64,000 bases of DNA, taken from assembly GCF_003012345.1 (NCBI RefSeq), contig NZ_PVRV01000020.1, forward strand, positions 310,001 to 374,000, given 5' to 3'. This document shows positions 28,804 to 37,791 of the stretch, piece after piece (the stretch's first letter is position 1; each line of letters opens with the position of its first letter). A program made the position numbers and the translations under genes. The notes beneath the pieces are model-generated. The model was not told the origin of the DNA. It did not search any database and saw only the letters and a program-made list of their open reading frames with translations. This stretch comes from Phytohalomonas tamaricis (GTDB lineage Bacteria; Pseudomonadota; Gammaproteobacteria; Pseudomonadales; Halomonadaceae).

Positions 28804-29868
28804 TCATCCGCCTTCTTTTGACATCTTTTCACCCTGCCAGTTCTCCACATAAAGACGCTTGATAAGCACCATCAGCAACACCAGCAGCGGCCCCGCCATC
28901 AACAGTCCCACCGCACCGGATACCAGTCCGAGAGCGACCTGAAGCGTGATTAGCAGTCCAGGCGGCATCTTAACGACGCGCCGCTGCACATAGGGCGTGA
29001 TGAGGTAGCTTTCCAACGTCTGCACCGCGATATACAGCACCAGCACATGCCACATCGCACTCGTAGATTGAGAGAAAGCCACCAGTAGGGCCGGAACTGC
29101 CGCAATAATCGGACCGACGTTGGGAATAAAGACCAACAGCCCCGCCAGCAGACTGAGTGAAAAGGCCATGGGAATACCCAGCCACCACAACCCCAGCCCG
29201 GTTAGAACGCCGATCACACTCATCGAGACGAGCCGCCCCACTAGCCACCAGGCCATTTTGTGCTTGATCTCTTCGAGCAGGTCGGCCGTACCGCTGCGCT
29301 GCCGGGCAGGCACGAGCTGCAGCAGTCCGGCCTCGTAAGTACCGGGCTCGAAGGCAACGTACAGGCCGATAAAGAGAATGAAGACGATATTGAATGCCGC
29401 GCCGAACGTGGAAGAAAAGACCATTTCGAAGCGTGAAAACCAGCCTTTGAAGACGTTACCACCGGATTGAAACTGCTCGACCTGATCAAGCAATTGATCG
29501 CCGAGCGGCCAGCCGTGCATCTGCTGTTCCAGTCCCGAGAGAGAATTCGGCAAGACCTGCATCAATAGCTGAAACTGCTGGGTGATATTGGACGCGAAAT
29601 TGAAACAAAACAGCGTGAACAACCCCGTGATAGCGATCAAGACAATGACCAGTGCCCAGCGCTGGGAGAGAAAACTATGATGGCCTAACCAGCTGGCGGG
29701 CAGGGAAAGCGCCAGCGCCAAGAGTAGCCCCGCGAAGGCCAGCAACAGTATCTCCAGGCCAAACCAGACCACCAGCAACAGCATTACCGTTAAAGCGATA
29801 ATACCGGTGGAGATCCATACCTTACGGGCATATTCACTCAAGCGGTGACTACCATCGGGTTCGCGCAC
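28804..29868 (-). CDS. AI-2E family transporter (PerM/YdiK/TqsA type)
   Basis: A ~354-residue polytopic membrane protein of the AI-2E transporter family. Seen: about eight helices with a large central soluble loop, and the family motif GLLVFIPNVGPIIAAVPALLVA in the second half. I choose GTG at 29866-29868, which has a perfect AAGGAGG 6 nt upstream; the open frame continues to 29949 but without a ribosome-binding site. Members export autoinducer-2 or Na+(Li+) in exchange for H+; the substrate here is unknown. Confidence 0.85.
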   Translation of the reverse strand: MREPDGSHRLSEYARKVWISTGIIALTVMLLLVVWFGLEILLLAFAGLLLALALSLPASWLGHHSFLSQRWALVIVLIAITGLFTLFCFNFASNITQQFQLLMQVLPNSLSGLEQQMHGWPLGDQLLDQVEQFQSGGNVFKGWFSRFEMVFSSTFGAAFNIVFILFIGLYVAFEPGTYEAGLLQLVPARQRSGTADLLEEIKHKMAWWLVGRLVSMSVIGVLTGLGLWWLGIPMAFSLSLLAGLLVFIPNVGPIIAAVPALLVAFSQSTSAMWHVLVLYIAVQTLESYLITPYVQRRVVKMPPGLLITLQVALGLVSGAVGLLMAGPLLVLLMVLIKRLYVENWQGEKMSKEGG

Positions 29869-30133
29869 GCCTACCCTCCTTGTTGATTCGCTTCCATCGC
29901 GCCGGGCCATGTCCCCAAAGCCGACATGACGCCAGCCGCTGTCTATCATGGCTTTTCACGTTCGACTTCGCGCTTAAACAATCTAGCGCGGCATGAAAGG
30001 ATAGACTACGCAGAACGGGGCAGGCGTCGGCCAGCAATGCGGCTTGGTTCATGTATAACGCGCAGCACTAATGGAGCCCACCGCTCTCACCTGTCATAAT
30101 GGCCCCTTGCTTAACACATCGATCGACTATGCC

Positions 30134-31003
30134 ATGAAATATGTAGGAGCCCACGTCAGTGCGGCCGGCGGTGCCGACAAAGCTATTGCACGCGCCCATG
30201 ACATCGGGGCGACAGCCTTTGCCCTGTTCACCAAAAATCAACGTCAATGGCACGCCAAGCCACTGACCGAGGCGACGATCAATGCGTTCAAGGCAGAGTG
30301 TCGCAAGTACGGCTATGGCCCTGAGCAGATCCTGCCCCATGACAGTTACTTGATCAATTTAGGCCATCCCGAGGCGGAGGCACTGGCCAAATCGCGTGCC
30401 GCCTTTCTTGATGAAATGCAGCGCTGTGAGCAGCTCGGCCTGACACTTCTCAATTTCCATCCCGGTTGCCATCTACGTAAGATCAGCGAGTCGGATTGCC
30501 TGAAAATCATCGCTGAGTCACTTAACGAAGTACTCGACCAGACCCGCGGCGTTACTGCGGTAATTGAAAATACTGCGGGGCAAGGCAGTAACCTCGGGTT
30601 TCGCTTCGAGCACCTCGCTGAAATCATCGAGCAAGTCGAGGACAAATCCCGAGTCGGCGTGTGCATAGACACCTGCCATGCGTTTGTTGCCGGTTATGAC
30701 CTGCGCACCCACAAGGCAGCCGAGGCTACGCTCGACGAGTTTGGCGCCGTGGTCGGCTTCGAGTATCTGCGCGGCATGCACCTCAATGATGCCAAAACCA
30801 CGCTAGGCAGCCGCGTTGATCGTCACCACAGTCTGGGACAAGGCAATATCGGCCTTGAGGCGTTCACGACGATCATGCGCGATACACGGATTAAAAACAT
30901 TCCGATGATCCTCGAAACTATCGAGCCGGAAATCTGGTCAGAAGAGATCGCCTGGCTAAACGTGCAGGCCTGCACCGGCTCGGAGGCACTCGCGCCCTCT
31001 TGA
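30134..31003 (+). CDS. nfo: Endonuclease IV (AP endonuclease)
   Basis: A 289-residue zinc enzyme that incises DNA 5' to abasic sites in base-excision repair. The start [13 protein letters not shown] matches the E. coli Nfo N-terminus exactly in placement, so ATG 30134 is chosen over the open upstream frame from 30071. Trinuclear zinc-site motifs seen: [34 protein letters not shown] and [11 protein letters not shown]. It is followed after 28 bp by a small membrane protein gene on the same strand. Confidence 0.97.
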   Translation: MKYVGAHVSAAGGADKAIARAHDIGATAFALFTKNQRQWHAKPLTEATINAFKAECRKYGYGPEQILPHDSYLINLGHPEAEALAKSRAAFLDEMQRCEQLGLTLLNFHPGCHLRKISESDCLKIIAESLNEVLDQTRGVTAVIENTAGQGSNLGFRFEHLAEIIEQVEDKSRVGVCIDTCHAFVAGYDLRTHKAAEATLDEFGAVVGFEYLRGMHLNDAKTTLGSRVDRHHSLGQGNIGLEAFTTIMRDTRIKNIPMILETIEPEIWSEEIAWLNVQACTGSEALAPS

Positions 31004-31031
31004 GCTCCGCGTCTCACTCAATGGAGCGTCC

Positions 31032-31325
31032 ATGTACGCAGAAGATACGTTCAGTTGGCTTGGCGAAAAGCTCGGCGACGTCATCCGTTTTATCGTTGGG
31101 CTGTTCTCAGGCGTGTTCGGTAACCTGTTTGGCGCCATAGATGGCTTCGTTCAGGGGCTCACCGGTTCGCTGGGCATGAGTTCTTCACTTTTAAGTCTGG
31201 TGGCGCTGGCCATTGGGCTGCTGTTTCTCTATAGCGCCGTACGTGCCTTTCTGCGTCGCGCCATTGTTGGCGGTGTCATCCGCTTGATCATCGGTATGCT
31301 AGTGTTAAGCAGCCTGATCAATTGA
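31032..31325 (+). CDS. Small hydrophobic membrane protein, unknown function
   Basis: A 97-residue protein with no recognised family. Seen: a Phe/Gly-rich amphipathic N-terminal half (GVFGNLFGAIDGFVQGLTG) and two predicted membrane helices (about residues 50-70 and 75-95) separated by a basic turn AVRAFLRR. GGAGCG lies just before the ATG, and a strong terminator follows, so it is probably a real gene co-transcribed with nfo. Confidence 0.75.
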   Translation: MYAEDTFSWLGEKLGDVIRFIVGLFSGVFGNLFGAIDGFVQGLTGSLGMSSSLLSLVALAIGLLFLYSAVRAFLRRAIVGGVIRLIIGMLVLSSLIN

Positions 31326-31355
31326 TGTTACAACCCTGTGTGTTTTGGTCATAAC

Positions 31356-31389
31356 AAAAGCCCGCTGCGGTGGCAGCGGGCTTTTTTTT
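31356..31389 (+). terminator. Terminator after nfo and the small membrane gene
   Basis: Perfect 13-bp stem (31356-31368 with 31373-31385), 4-nt loop, then a run of eight T residues. Confidence 0.95.
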
Positions 31390-31406
31390 ACCTAACTTTT
31401 CTTTGC

Positions 31407-31434
31407 CATTAGCGCATCACCATTAGCGCATCAC
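31407..31434. repeat. Perfect 14-nt tandem duplication downstream of leuA
   Basis: CATTAGCGCATCAC occurs twice head to tail (31407-31420, 31421-31434), ending 3 nt before the leuA stop codon. It looks like a simple slippage duplication in the leuA 3' untranslated region. Confidence 0.9.
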
Positions 31435-31437
31435 GCT

Positions 31438-33129
31438 TTATTCGACCAGCGCGGCCAGTCCGGAGCGCTCACCTCGCTCACTGGTGTCGCGGGCAATGTT
31501 GATTGCCGAAATCATCGCCTTCAATGACGCACTGACGGTATCGCTGTCTTGGGCTACGGCGCAGATACGCTGGCCCTCGACGTTAAGTTGCACGAAAGCG
31601 ATGGCATTGGCCTCGCTGCCTTCGCCAAGCGCATGTTCGCTGTAGTCGATTACGCTGACGCGCTGTCCGGTATGCTCTTGCCAGGCATTCATGAATGCTG
31701 ACATCGCGCCATTCCCCTCGCCCGCGAGCTTGATCGTTTCATCCCCCTCACGCAGGGTAATGTTCAGCCCTTCCTCAGCACCACGCGCCAAACGATAGTC
31801 CACCAGCGTCAGCGGTGCTTCACGGGTGAATGTCTCGAACATCAGGTCACGGATCGCATCACTGGAAAGTTCACCGGAAACGCGCTCGCTCGCCGCCTGC
31901 ACATGCGGTGCCAGAGCCAGCATCATCCAGCGCGGCAGGCTGATGCCATGATCCCGCTCAAGCAGAAACGCCATGCCGCCCTTGCCGGACTGGCTGTTGA
32001 CGCGAATCACCGCCTGGTAATCGCGACCGATGTCACGCGGATCGATCGGCAGATAGGCAACTTGCCACGGCTCGTCCGGGCGCTGCTTCTTGAGCGACTT
32101 GCGAATCGCGTCCTGGTGACTGCCGGAAAAGGCGGTGTAGACCATTTCGCCGATCCAGGGGTGGCGTGGATGAATCGGCAGACCGGTGCAGGCATTGACC
32201 ACCTCGACAATCTCATCGGGGTTGGCCAGATCAAGCTCGGGGTCGATGCCCTGGCTGTAGAGATTCATCGCCAGAGTGACGATATCCATGTTGCCGGTGC
32301 GCTCGCCATTACCCAGCAGCGTGCCTTCAACGCGCTCGGCCCCCGCCAACAATGCAAGCTCAGCCGAAGCCACCGCACCACCGCGGTCATTGTGGGTGTG
32401 CACCGAGATAATCACGCAGTCGCGGCGGCTGATGTGCTGACAGAAATACTCGATCTGGTCAGCGTGATGATGAGGGCCCGCCACTTCTACTGTCGTGGGG
32501 AGATTGAGAATGCAGCGCTTCTCCGGCGTCGGCTGCCAGACATCCATTACCGCTTCGCAGATTGCCAGAGAGAAATCGATTTCGGTGCTGGAAAAGCTTT
32601 CCGGTGAGTACTGGAAGCGCCAATCGACCTCGGGATAGCGCTCAGCCTGCTCTTTGATCCAGCGCGCACCGTTGACAGCGATCTCGGTGATACCGGCACG
32701 GTCCATCTCGAATACGCGCTCGCGCTGTACCGTCGAGGTCGAATTGTAAAGGTGAATAATCGCGCGCTTGACGCCAACCAAGGCTTCAAAGGTGCGTTCA
32801 ATCAGATGTTCACGCGCCTGAACCAGCACGGCAATGGTGACATCATCAGGAATCTGGTTTTCCTCGATCAACCAGCGTACGAAGTCATAGTCGGGCTGGC
32901 TTGCGGAGGGGAAACCAACCATCACTTCCTTGATGCCGACCTTGATGATCAAGTGCCAGAAGCGTTTCTTCTGCTCGACGCTCATCGGCTCAAGCAGCGC
33001 CTGATTACCGTCACGCAGGTCCTCGCTGACCCAGATCGGGGCGCGCTCGAGGTCGCGGTCAGGCCATTGACGATCAAATGCGGGCACACGCGGCGTGGGA
33101 CGATATTTGCGATGGTCGAAGGCAGTCAT
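31438..33129 (-). CDS. leuA: 2-isopropylmalate synthase
   Basis: A 563-residue enzyme of the first committed step of leucine synthesis, condensing 2-ketoisovalerate and acetyl-CoA. It belongs to the longer LeuA type: DLRDGNQALLEPMS at the catalytic N-terminus, metal-binding HTHNDRGGAVA, then a C-terminal allosteric LeuA dimer domain (from about residue 440) that binds leucine. I choose ATG 33129 (MTAFDHRKYRP) with AGGA upstream; the upstream ATG at 33162 has no ribosome-binding site. No leader peptide with Leu codons was seen. An Lrp-type regulator is divergent. Confidence 0.96.
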   Translation of the reverse strand: MTAFDHRKYRPTPRVPAFDRQWPDRDLERAPIWVSEDLRDGNQALLEPMSVEQKKRFWHLIIKVGIKEVMVGFPSASQPDYDFVRWLIEENQIPDDVTIAVLVQAREHLIERTFEALVGVKRAIIHLYNSTSTVQRERVFEMDRAGITEIAVNGARWIKEQAERYPEVDWRFQYSPESFSSTEIDFSLAICEAVMDVWQPTPEKRCILNLPTTVEVAGPHHHADQIEYFCQHISRRDCVIISVHTHNDRGGAVASAELALLAGAERVEGTLLGNGERTGNMDIVTLAMNLYSQGIDPELDLANPDEIVEVVNACTGLPIHPRHPWIGEMVYTAFSGSHQDAIRKSLKKQRPDEPWQVAYLPIDPRDIGRDYQAVIRVNSQSGKGGMAFLLERDHGISLPRWMMLALAPHVQAASERVSGELSSDAIRDLMFETFTREAPLTLVDYRLARGAEEGLNITLREGDETIKLAGEGNGAMSAFMNAWQEHTGQRVSVIDYSEHALGEGSEANAIAFVQLNVEGQRICAVAQDSDTVSASLKAMISAINIARDTSERGERSGLAALVE

Positions 33130-33334
33130 GAGCGTATCCTGGCAAAGCGTTTCGTCAGCCATAACGGCTGATGAATAGTGATAAAAGCGCCACCTTTATG
33201 TGAGCGGCGATAATCGACAGTGACAGTCTAGCGCTATTTCTCGCGCAGGTAATTGCCAATTCAATGTTCAATCCGCACTATTGCGCTACAAACCACTCAT
33301 TATCTCTTTTTTGCAGCGAGATTATTGCGCCCTT

Positions 33335-33820
33335 ATGGCTTCTGACGATATCGCCTCCACCCTTGATCGCTTCGACCGCCATATTCTTGAAGTACTGCAG
33401 CGCGACGGACGCATAAGTAACCAGGCCTTGGCCGAAAAGGTGGGTCTTTCTCCTTCGCCGTGTCTGCGTCGGGTGCGGGCACTGGAGGAAACGGGAATGA
33501 TTACCGGCTACCGGGCGCTGGTCGATGCCAAGCGGCTCGGCTATCGCCTGATGGCACTGCTGCATATCTCGATGGACATGCATACACCCGAGCGCTTTGC
33601 CAACTTTGAAGCCAAAATTGCCGCCCTGCCTGAAGTCCAGGAATGTTTGCTAATCACTGGTCAGGAAGCTGACTATCAGCTCAAGATCATGGTAGAAGAC
33701 ATGGACGACTATCAGCGCCTGCTACTGCAACATATTACTCGCATCGAGGGCGTCACCGGCGCGCATTCCAGCTTCGTGCTGCGTCAAGTGCTGAGTGATC
33801 GCGCCCTTCCCGTCAGGTGA
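33335..33820 (+). CDS. Lrp/AsnC family transcriptional regulator
   Basis: A 161-residue regulator with an N-terminal winged helix-turn-helix (LDRFDRHILEVLQRDGRISNQALAEKVGLSPSPCLRRVRALEETGMITGYRA-type, residues ~8-60) and a C-terminal RAM/ActR effector domain (about 75-150; VQECLLITGQEADYQLKI). ATG 33335 is chosen because it begins the conserved region. It is divergent from leuA, 205 bp away, which makes local control of leuA by an amino acid plausible but unproven. Confidence 0.9.
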   Translation: MASDDIASTLDRFDRHILEVLQRDGRISNQALAEKVGLSPSPCLRRVRALEETGMITGYRALVDAKRLGYRLMALLHISMDMHTPERFANFEAKIAALPEVQECLLITGQEADYQLKIMVEDMDDYQRLLLQHITRIEGVTGAHSSFVLRQVLSDRALPVR

Positions 33821-34134
33821 GCTGCCCTAATTAATTTTACTTAAAAGCCCTCTACGCCCACCTTTCTAATGCTTTCTGCATGCTGCGCCACCCGCCAATA
33901 TTAGCGCCAACAAATGTCATGGTTCGATACCAGACCCGCCTTGCAGGCCAAGATAGCCCTGACTACGTTTATTAAGGTTCAAACAAGAGAAAGGGGCGTA
34001 ATAGTAACGTCCCGACTACGCTTCACAAGGACTTCACCGTCTGGCCGGGCTCAGCGCAGGGCCGACGGGTTACAAAACAGATAAGACCCGGCTGATCCCT
34101 GACGTTGGCCAGGACATCAATAGAGACCCCTTCA
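33821..34134. other. 314-bp intergenic region upstream of the molybdenum formate dehydrogenase
   Basis: No gene is supported. The 3' half (34020-34130) is GC-rich with short complementary segments and presumably forms the 5' leader of the formate dehydrogenase mRNA. I could not match it confidently to a known riboswitch. Confidence 0.4.
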
Positions 34135-37113
34135 ATGACCAAGACTACGGACTGTACGATCATTTTCGATGGGGAGCGTGTCACCGGCAAAGCAGATACA
34201 CCGCTCATCGACTTTCTCGCCGAACACGACATCAGCCTGCCTCATGTCTGCTATCACCGTGCTTTAGGTCCGCTTGAAACCTGCGATGCCTGCTGGGTCG
34301 AGATTGATGGCGAACTCAAGCGCGGCTGCACGATTCGCAGCGCTGAGGGGCTTGAGATATCCAGCAAGGACGAGCACTCCACGGCCGCGCGCACCGAAGG
34401 CATGGATCGCCTGCTTTCCAAGCATGAGCTCTATTGCACAGTGTGCGAGCACAACACCGGCGATTGCACGCTGCACAATACGATGGCGGAGATGGACATC
34501 CCCATCCAGCGCTATGAATTCAAGCGCAAGCCCTATGAAAAGGACACAACCAGCCCTTTCTATACCTACGATCCCGATCAGTGCATCCTGTGCGGTCGCT
34601 GTGTCGAGGCGTGCCAGAACGTTGAAGTCAACGAGACGCTTTCCATCGATTACTCCATGGAGCATCCGCGCGTATTGTGGGACGGCGGCAGTCCGATCGA
34701 TGAATCGAGCTGTGTACAGTGCGGCCACTGTGTCACCGTCTGCCCGTGTAACGCGCTGCTGGAAAAAACCATGCAGCCCGATGCCGGCCCGCTCACGTCG
34801 ATGCCCGACACGCTCAAGCGTCCGATGATCGATATGATCAAAACGCTAGAGAACACCATCGGCGCCACGCCTATTACCGGCATCTCGATGATGGACATGC
34901 ATTGGCGTCAGCCGGAGATCAAGCGCACCAAGACGGTCTGCACCTATTGCGGGGTTGGTTGTTCATTTGAAATGTGGACCCGCGATCGCCAGATTCTCAA
35001 GGTACAGCCGGTGGTTGACGCGCCCGCCAATGGCATCTCGACCTGCATCAAGGGCAAGTTTGCCTGGGATTTCGTCAACAGTGAAAACCGCCTGACTACG
35101 CCCTTGATTCGCGAAAATGGCAAGTTCCGCGAAGCCAGCTGGGATGAGGCGCTTGATCTGGTCGCGCGTCGCCTGAAGGAAACCAGTGAAAAATACGGCC
35201 CCAACAGCGTCGGCTTCATCGGCTCCAGTAAAGGCAGTAATGAAGAAGCCTATCTGACTCAGAAGATTGCTCGCCTGATTATCGGCACCAACAGCGTCGA
35301 TAATTCCTCGCGTTATTGTCAGAACCCGGCCACCAAGGGACTGTTCCGTACTGTCGGCCATGGCGGGGACGCCGGCTCAATCACCGACCTTGAAAAAGCC
35401 GAAGTGATCGTTATCGTCGGCAGCAACACCGCCGAGAACCACCCTGTCATCGCCTCGAAGATCAAGGCCGCCCATAAGCTGCACGGTCAGAAACTGATCG
35501 TCGCTGACCCACGTATGCATGAAATGGCCGAGCGCGCCGATATCTTCATGCGAACCAAACCCAGCACCGACATGGTCTGGGCCTCGGCGCTGGCGCGCTA
35601 CATGTTCGACAACGACTTGGCTGATATGGAGTTCCTTAACAGCAAGGTCAATCAGGTCGAGGAGTTCCGTCAGTCGCTTGAGCCGTTCACGCTGGAGTAC
35701 GCCGAAGAAGTCACCGGTATCCCCAAGCAGCAGCTGATCGATGCCGCTGAGATGATCGGCCGCGCCGAGAGTGTCTCGCTCTTATGGGCTATGGGCATTA
35801 CCCAACACAGCCACGGCGCGGATACCAGCACGGCACTTTCCAACCTGTTGCTGGTCACTGGCAACTACGGCAAGCCCGGTACCGGCGGCTACCCGATGCG
35901 CGGCCACAATAACGTGCAAGGCGCCAGTGATTTCGGTTGTCTCAAGCAGTTCTATCCCGGCTATGAGAAAGTCACCGACGAGGACGCGCGCGAGCGCTGG
36001 GCCAAGGGCTGGGGTGTCGACAAGAGCAAGCTGTCGCCCGAAGTCGGGGAAGATAACTTCTCGATGGTTGAAGGGGCCGCGCAAGGCAAGATCAAGGCGA
36101 TGATGATTATTGGCGAAGAAACCGCCGTTTCCGATGCCGACTCCAAGAACGTCCATACCGGGTTTTCAAACCTAGAGTTCATGGTGGTGCAGGATATCGT
36201 CATGAGCAATACCGCCGAGTTCGCCGATGTGGTGCTGCCCGGTTGCCCGAGCGTCGAGAAGGAAGGCACCTACGTCAATACCGAACGACGCATTCAGCGC
36301 TTCTATGAAGTCATGCCGCCGCTCGGCAATAGCCGCCCTGACTGGCAGATTCTTACTGACCTCGCTGCACGCATGGGTCACGACTGGGGTTATACCCATC
36401 CTTCGCAGATCATGGATGAATGCGCCGGTATTTCGAAACTGTTCGCCGGGGTGAACTACGAACGACTCGAAGGTTGGAAGTCGTTGCAGTGGCCGGTCAA
36501 GGAAGACGGTACCGATACGCCACTACTCTATGCCGATGGCACCTTCAATACCGACGACGGCAAGGCCCTGCTCTATCCCGTCGAGTGGCAAGAACCCACG
36601 GAACAGCCCGATGCAGACTATGATCTCAATCTGAACAACGGTCGTTTGCTGGAACATTTCCAATCGACCAACCAGACCGGTCAAGGCTGGCGTGTCACCG
36701 CCGAGGAGTCGAAGTGGTTCGTCGAAGTGAGCCCGCAGCTCGCCAAGGAGCGTGGGATCGAAGACGGCACCTGGGTGCGTATCACCTCGCGGCGCGACAG
36801 TATCGAGACCCGAGCGCTGGTTACCGATCGCGTCAGAGGCAACGAGCTGTTCGTGCCTATCCACCATGTCAAGCCAGGGCTCAATTTCCTCACCGGCGAG
36901 CATCACGATCCGATCGTCGATACGCCGGCTTACAAGGAAACCGCCGTCAAGCTGGAAGTATTACCCAGGGAAAAAGGCGCGCCTCCCTTGCCGTATAACA
37001 ACTTTCGCTATGGCAACCGCACCCCCAACAAGGGGCCCGAGGCGCCTATCAAGTGGGTTCAGGACGATTATGTCCAGCCGCCGGAACATCAATCCCATCC
37101 GGAGAGAACGTAA
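34135..37113 (+). CDS. fdhF: Molybdenum/tungsten formate dehydrogenase, catalytic subunit
   Basis: A 992-residue cytoplasmic formate dehydrogenase alpha subunit. Domain order: NuoG-like [2Fe-2S] domain (HVCYHRALGPLETCDACW...RGC), His-ligated cluster motif (ELYCTVCEHNTGDC), two ferredoxin-type [4Fe-4S] sites (CILCGRCVEAC and CVQCGHCVTVCPC), then the molybdopterin domain starting CTYCGVGCSF. The active-site residue is Cys395 (TGT 35317-35319) in SSRYCQNPAT, so no selenocysteine is needed. The C-terminal MGD-binding domain is complete. No diaphorase subunits are adjacent; a DUF1641 gene overlaps by one base (TAATG). Confidence 0.94.
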   Translation: MTKTTDCTIIFDGERVTGKADTPLIDFLAEHDISLPHVCYHRALGPLETCDACWVEIDGELKRGCTIRSAEGLEISSKDEHSTAARTEGMDRLLSKHELYCTVCEHNTGDCTLHNTMAEMDIPIQRYEFKRKPYEKDTTSPFYTYDPDQCILCGRCVEACQNVEVNETLSIDYSMEHPRVLWDGGSPIDESSCVQCGHCVTVCPCNALLEKTMQPDAGPLTSMPDTLKRPMIDMIKTLENTIGATPITGISMMDMHWRQPEIKRTKTVCTYCGVGCSFEMWTRDRQILKVQPVVDAPANGISTCIKGKFAWDFVNSENRLTTPLIRENGKFREASWDEALDLVARRLKETSEKYGPNSVGFIGSSKGSNEEAYLTQKIARLIIGTNSVDNSSRYCQNPATKGLFRTVGHGGDAGSITDLEKAEVIVIVGSNTAENHPVIASKIKAAHKLHGQKLIVADPRMHEMAERADIFMRTKPSTDMVWASALARYMFDNDLADMEFLNSKVNQVEEFRQSLEPFTLEYAEEVTGIPKQQLIDAAEMIGRAESVSLLWAMGITQHSHGADTSTALSNLLLVTGNYGKPGTGGYPMRGHNNVQGASDFGCLKQFYPGYEKVTDEDARERWAKGWGVDKSKLSPEVGEDNFSMVEGAAQGKIKAMMIIGEETAVSDADSKNVHTGFSNLEFMVVQDIVMSNTAEFADVVLPGCPSVEKEGTYVNTERRIQRFYEVMPPLGNSRPDWQILTDLAARMGHDWGYTHPSQIMDECAGISKLFAGVNYERLEGWKSLQWPVKEDGTDTPLLYADGTFNTDDGKALLYPVEWQEPTEQPDADYDLNLNNGRLLEHFQSTNQTGQGWRVTAEESKWFVEVSPQLAKERGIEDGTWVRITSRRDSIETRALVTDRVRGNELFVPIHHVKPGLNFLTGEHHDPIVDTPAYKETAVKLEVLPREKGAPPLPYNNFRYGNRTPNKGPEAPIKWVQDDYVQPPEHQSHPERT

Positions 37114-37595
37114 TGGCCGAACGTCTTTCATATAAAACGCCACCGCCCAAGATCGGGCCGGATGCCCATGAAGAACTGGAGCGGCTAGTGCAGACCCTGC
37201 ATGAACATGGTGTCTTGCGCTTTGCCAACGATATCGTGGGCGCCAATACCAAGGTGGCTGAAGTCATTGTCAGCGGGCTATGCAAGGAAGGCTCGACGAA
37301 TGCGATGCAGAACCTGTCTGCCTTGATGATGGCGCTTTCCACGATTCCGCCTAATCAGTTCTACCGGGTGACCTTTGCGCTCAAGGACTGTTTCGAGCGC
37401 ATCGGTAATTACCCCGATGAAGGGCACGGCGATGAAGCGCCTGGCGTTACCGGCGCATTGAAACTGCTGCATGACGAGCAACTGTGGAAAGCGATCATAC
37501 CTATTCTTGAAGGCCTTAAGGTATTCGCCGCACGTCTTGAGCAGCCGGTCGATAAGCCAATCTCGGATTTTACCGGCAAGAAGACGCAAGACTGA
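37113..37595 (+). CDS. DUF1641 protein, partner of formate dehydrogenase
   Basis: A 160-residue DUF1641-family protein. Seen: ELERLVQTLHEHGVLRFANDIVGANTKVAEVI, typical of the family, and a C-terminal helical region. Its start overlaps the fdh stop (TAATG), so translation is coupled. DUF1641 genes commonly sit next to this type of formate dehydrogenase, and the protein is likely an accessory or small subunit; its exact role is not established. Confidence 0.88.
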   Translation: MAERLSYKTPPPKIGPDAHEELERLVQTLHEHGVLRFANDIVGANTKVAEVIVSGLCKEGSTNAMQNLSALMMALSTIPPNQFYRVTFALKDCFERIGNYPDEGHGDEAPGVTGALKLLHDEQLWKAIIPILEGLKVFAARLEQPVDKPISDFTGKKTQD

Positions 37596-37608
37596 TATAG
37601 CCACCCAT

Positions 37609-37639
37609 CGCGGCCAGCGGATCAAAACCGTTGGCCGCG
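37609..37639 (+). terminator. Stable hairpin after the formate dehydrogenase unit
   Basis: A 12-bp stem (37609-37620 with 37628-37639, one G.T pair) with a 7-nt loop starts 13 nt after the DUF1641 stop. It lacks a T run, so it may be a processing or pause element rather than a full terminator. Confidence 0.55.
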
Positions 37640-37791
37640 TCAGGCACACTCAGGATATGAGCTACCTTAAAAATACCTTTCTGGTCAGATCGCCCGGTTA
37701 ATAGTTAACGAATAAACACAGAGTAGCGATCTTTCGGCCGCATCGAATCAGGGATGACAGGGATAACGACTATGACTGAAGGGGCCCGTTT

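Noticed and set aside
31903-32607. A 234-residue plus-strand open frame inside leuA
   Set aside because: It is antisense to leuA, has no ribosome-binding site or family features, and reflects the codon bias of the real gene.
33821-34134. Molybdenum cofactor riboswitch upstream of the formate dehydrogenase
   Set aside because: The region is GC-rich with short pairings, but I could not match the conserved core by eye; a covariance search would be needed.
35317-35319. Possible selenocysteine in the formate dehydrogenase active site
   Set aside because: The codon is TGT (Cys), so no UGA recoding or SECIS element is needed.
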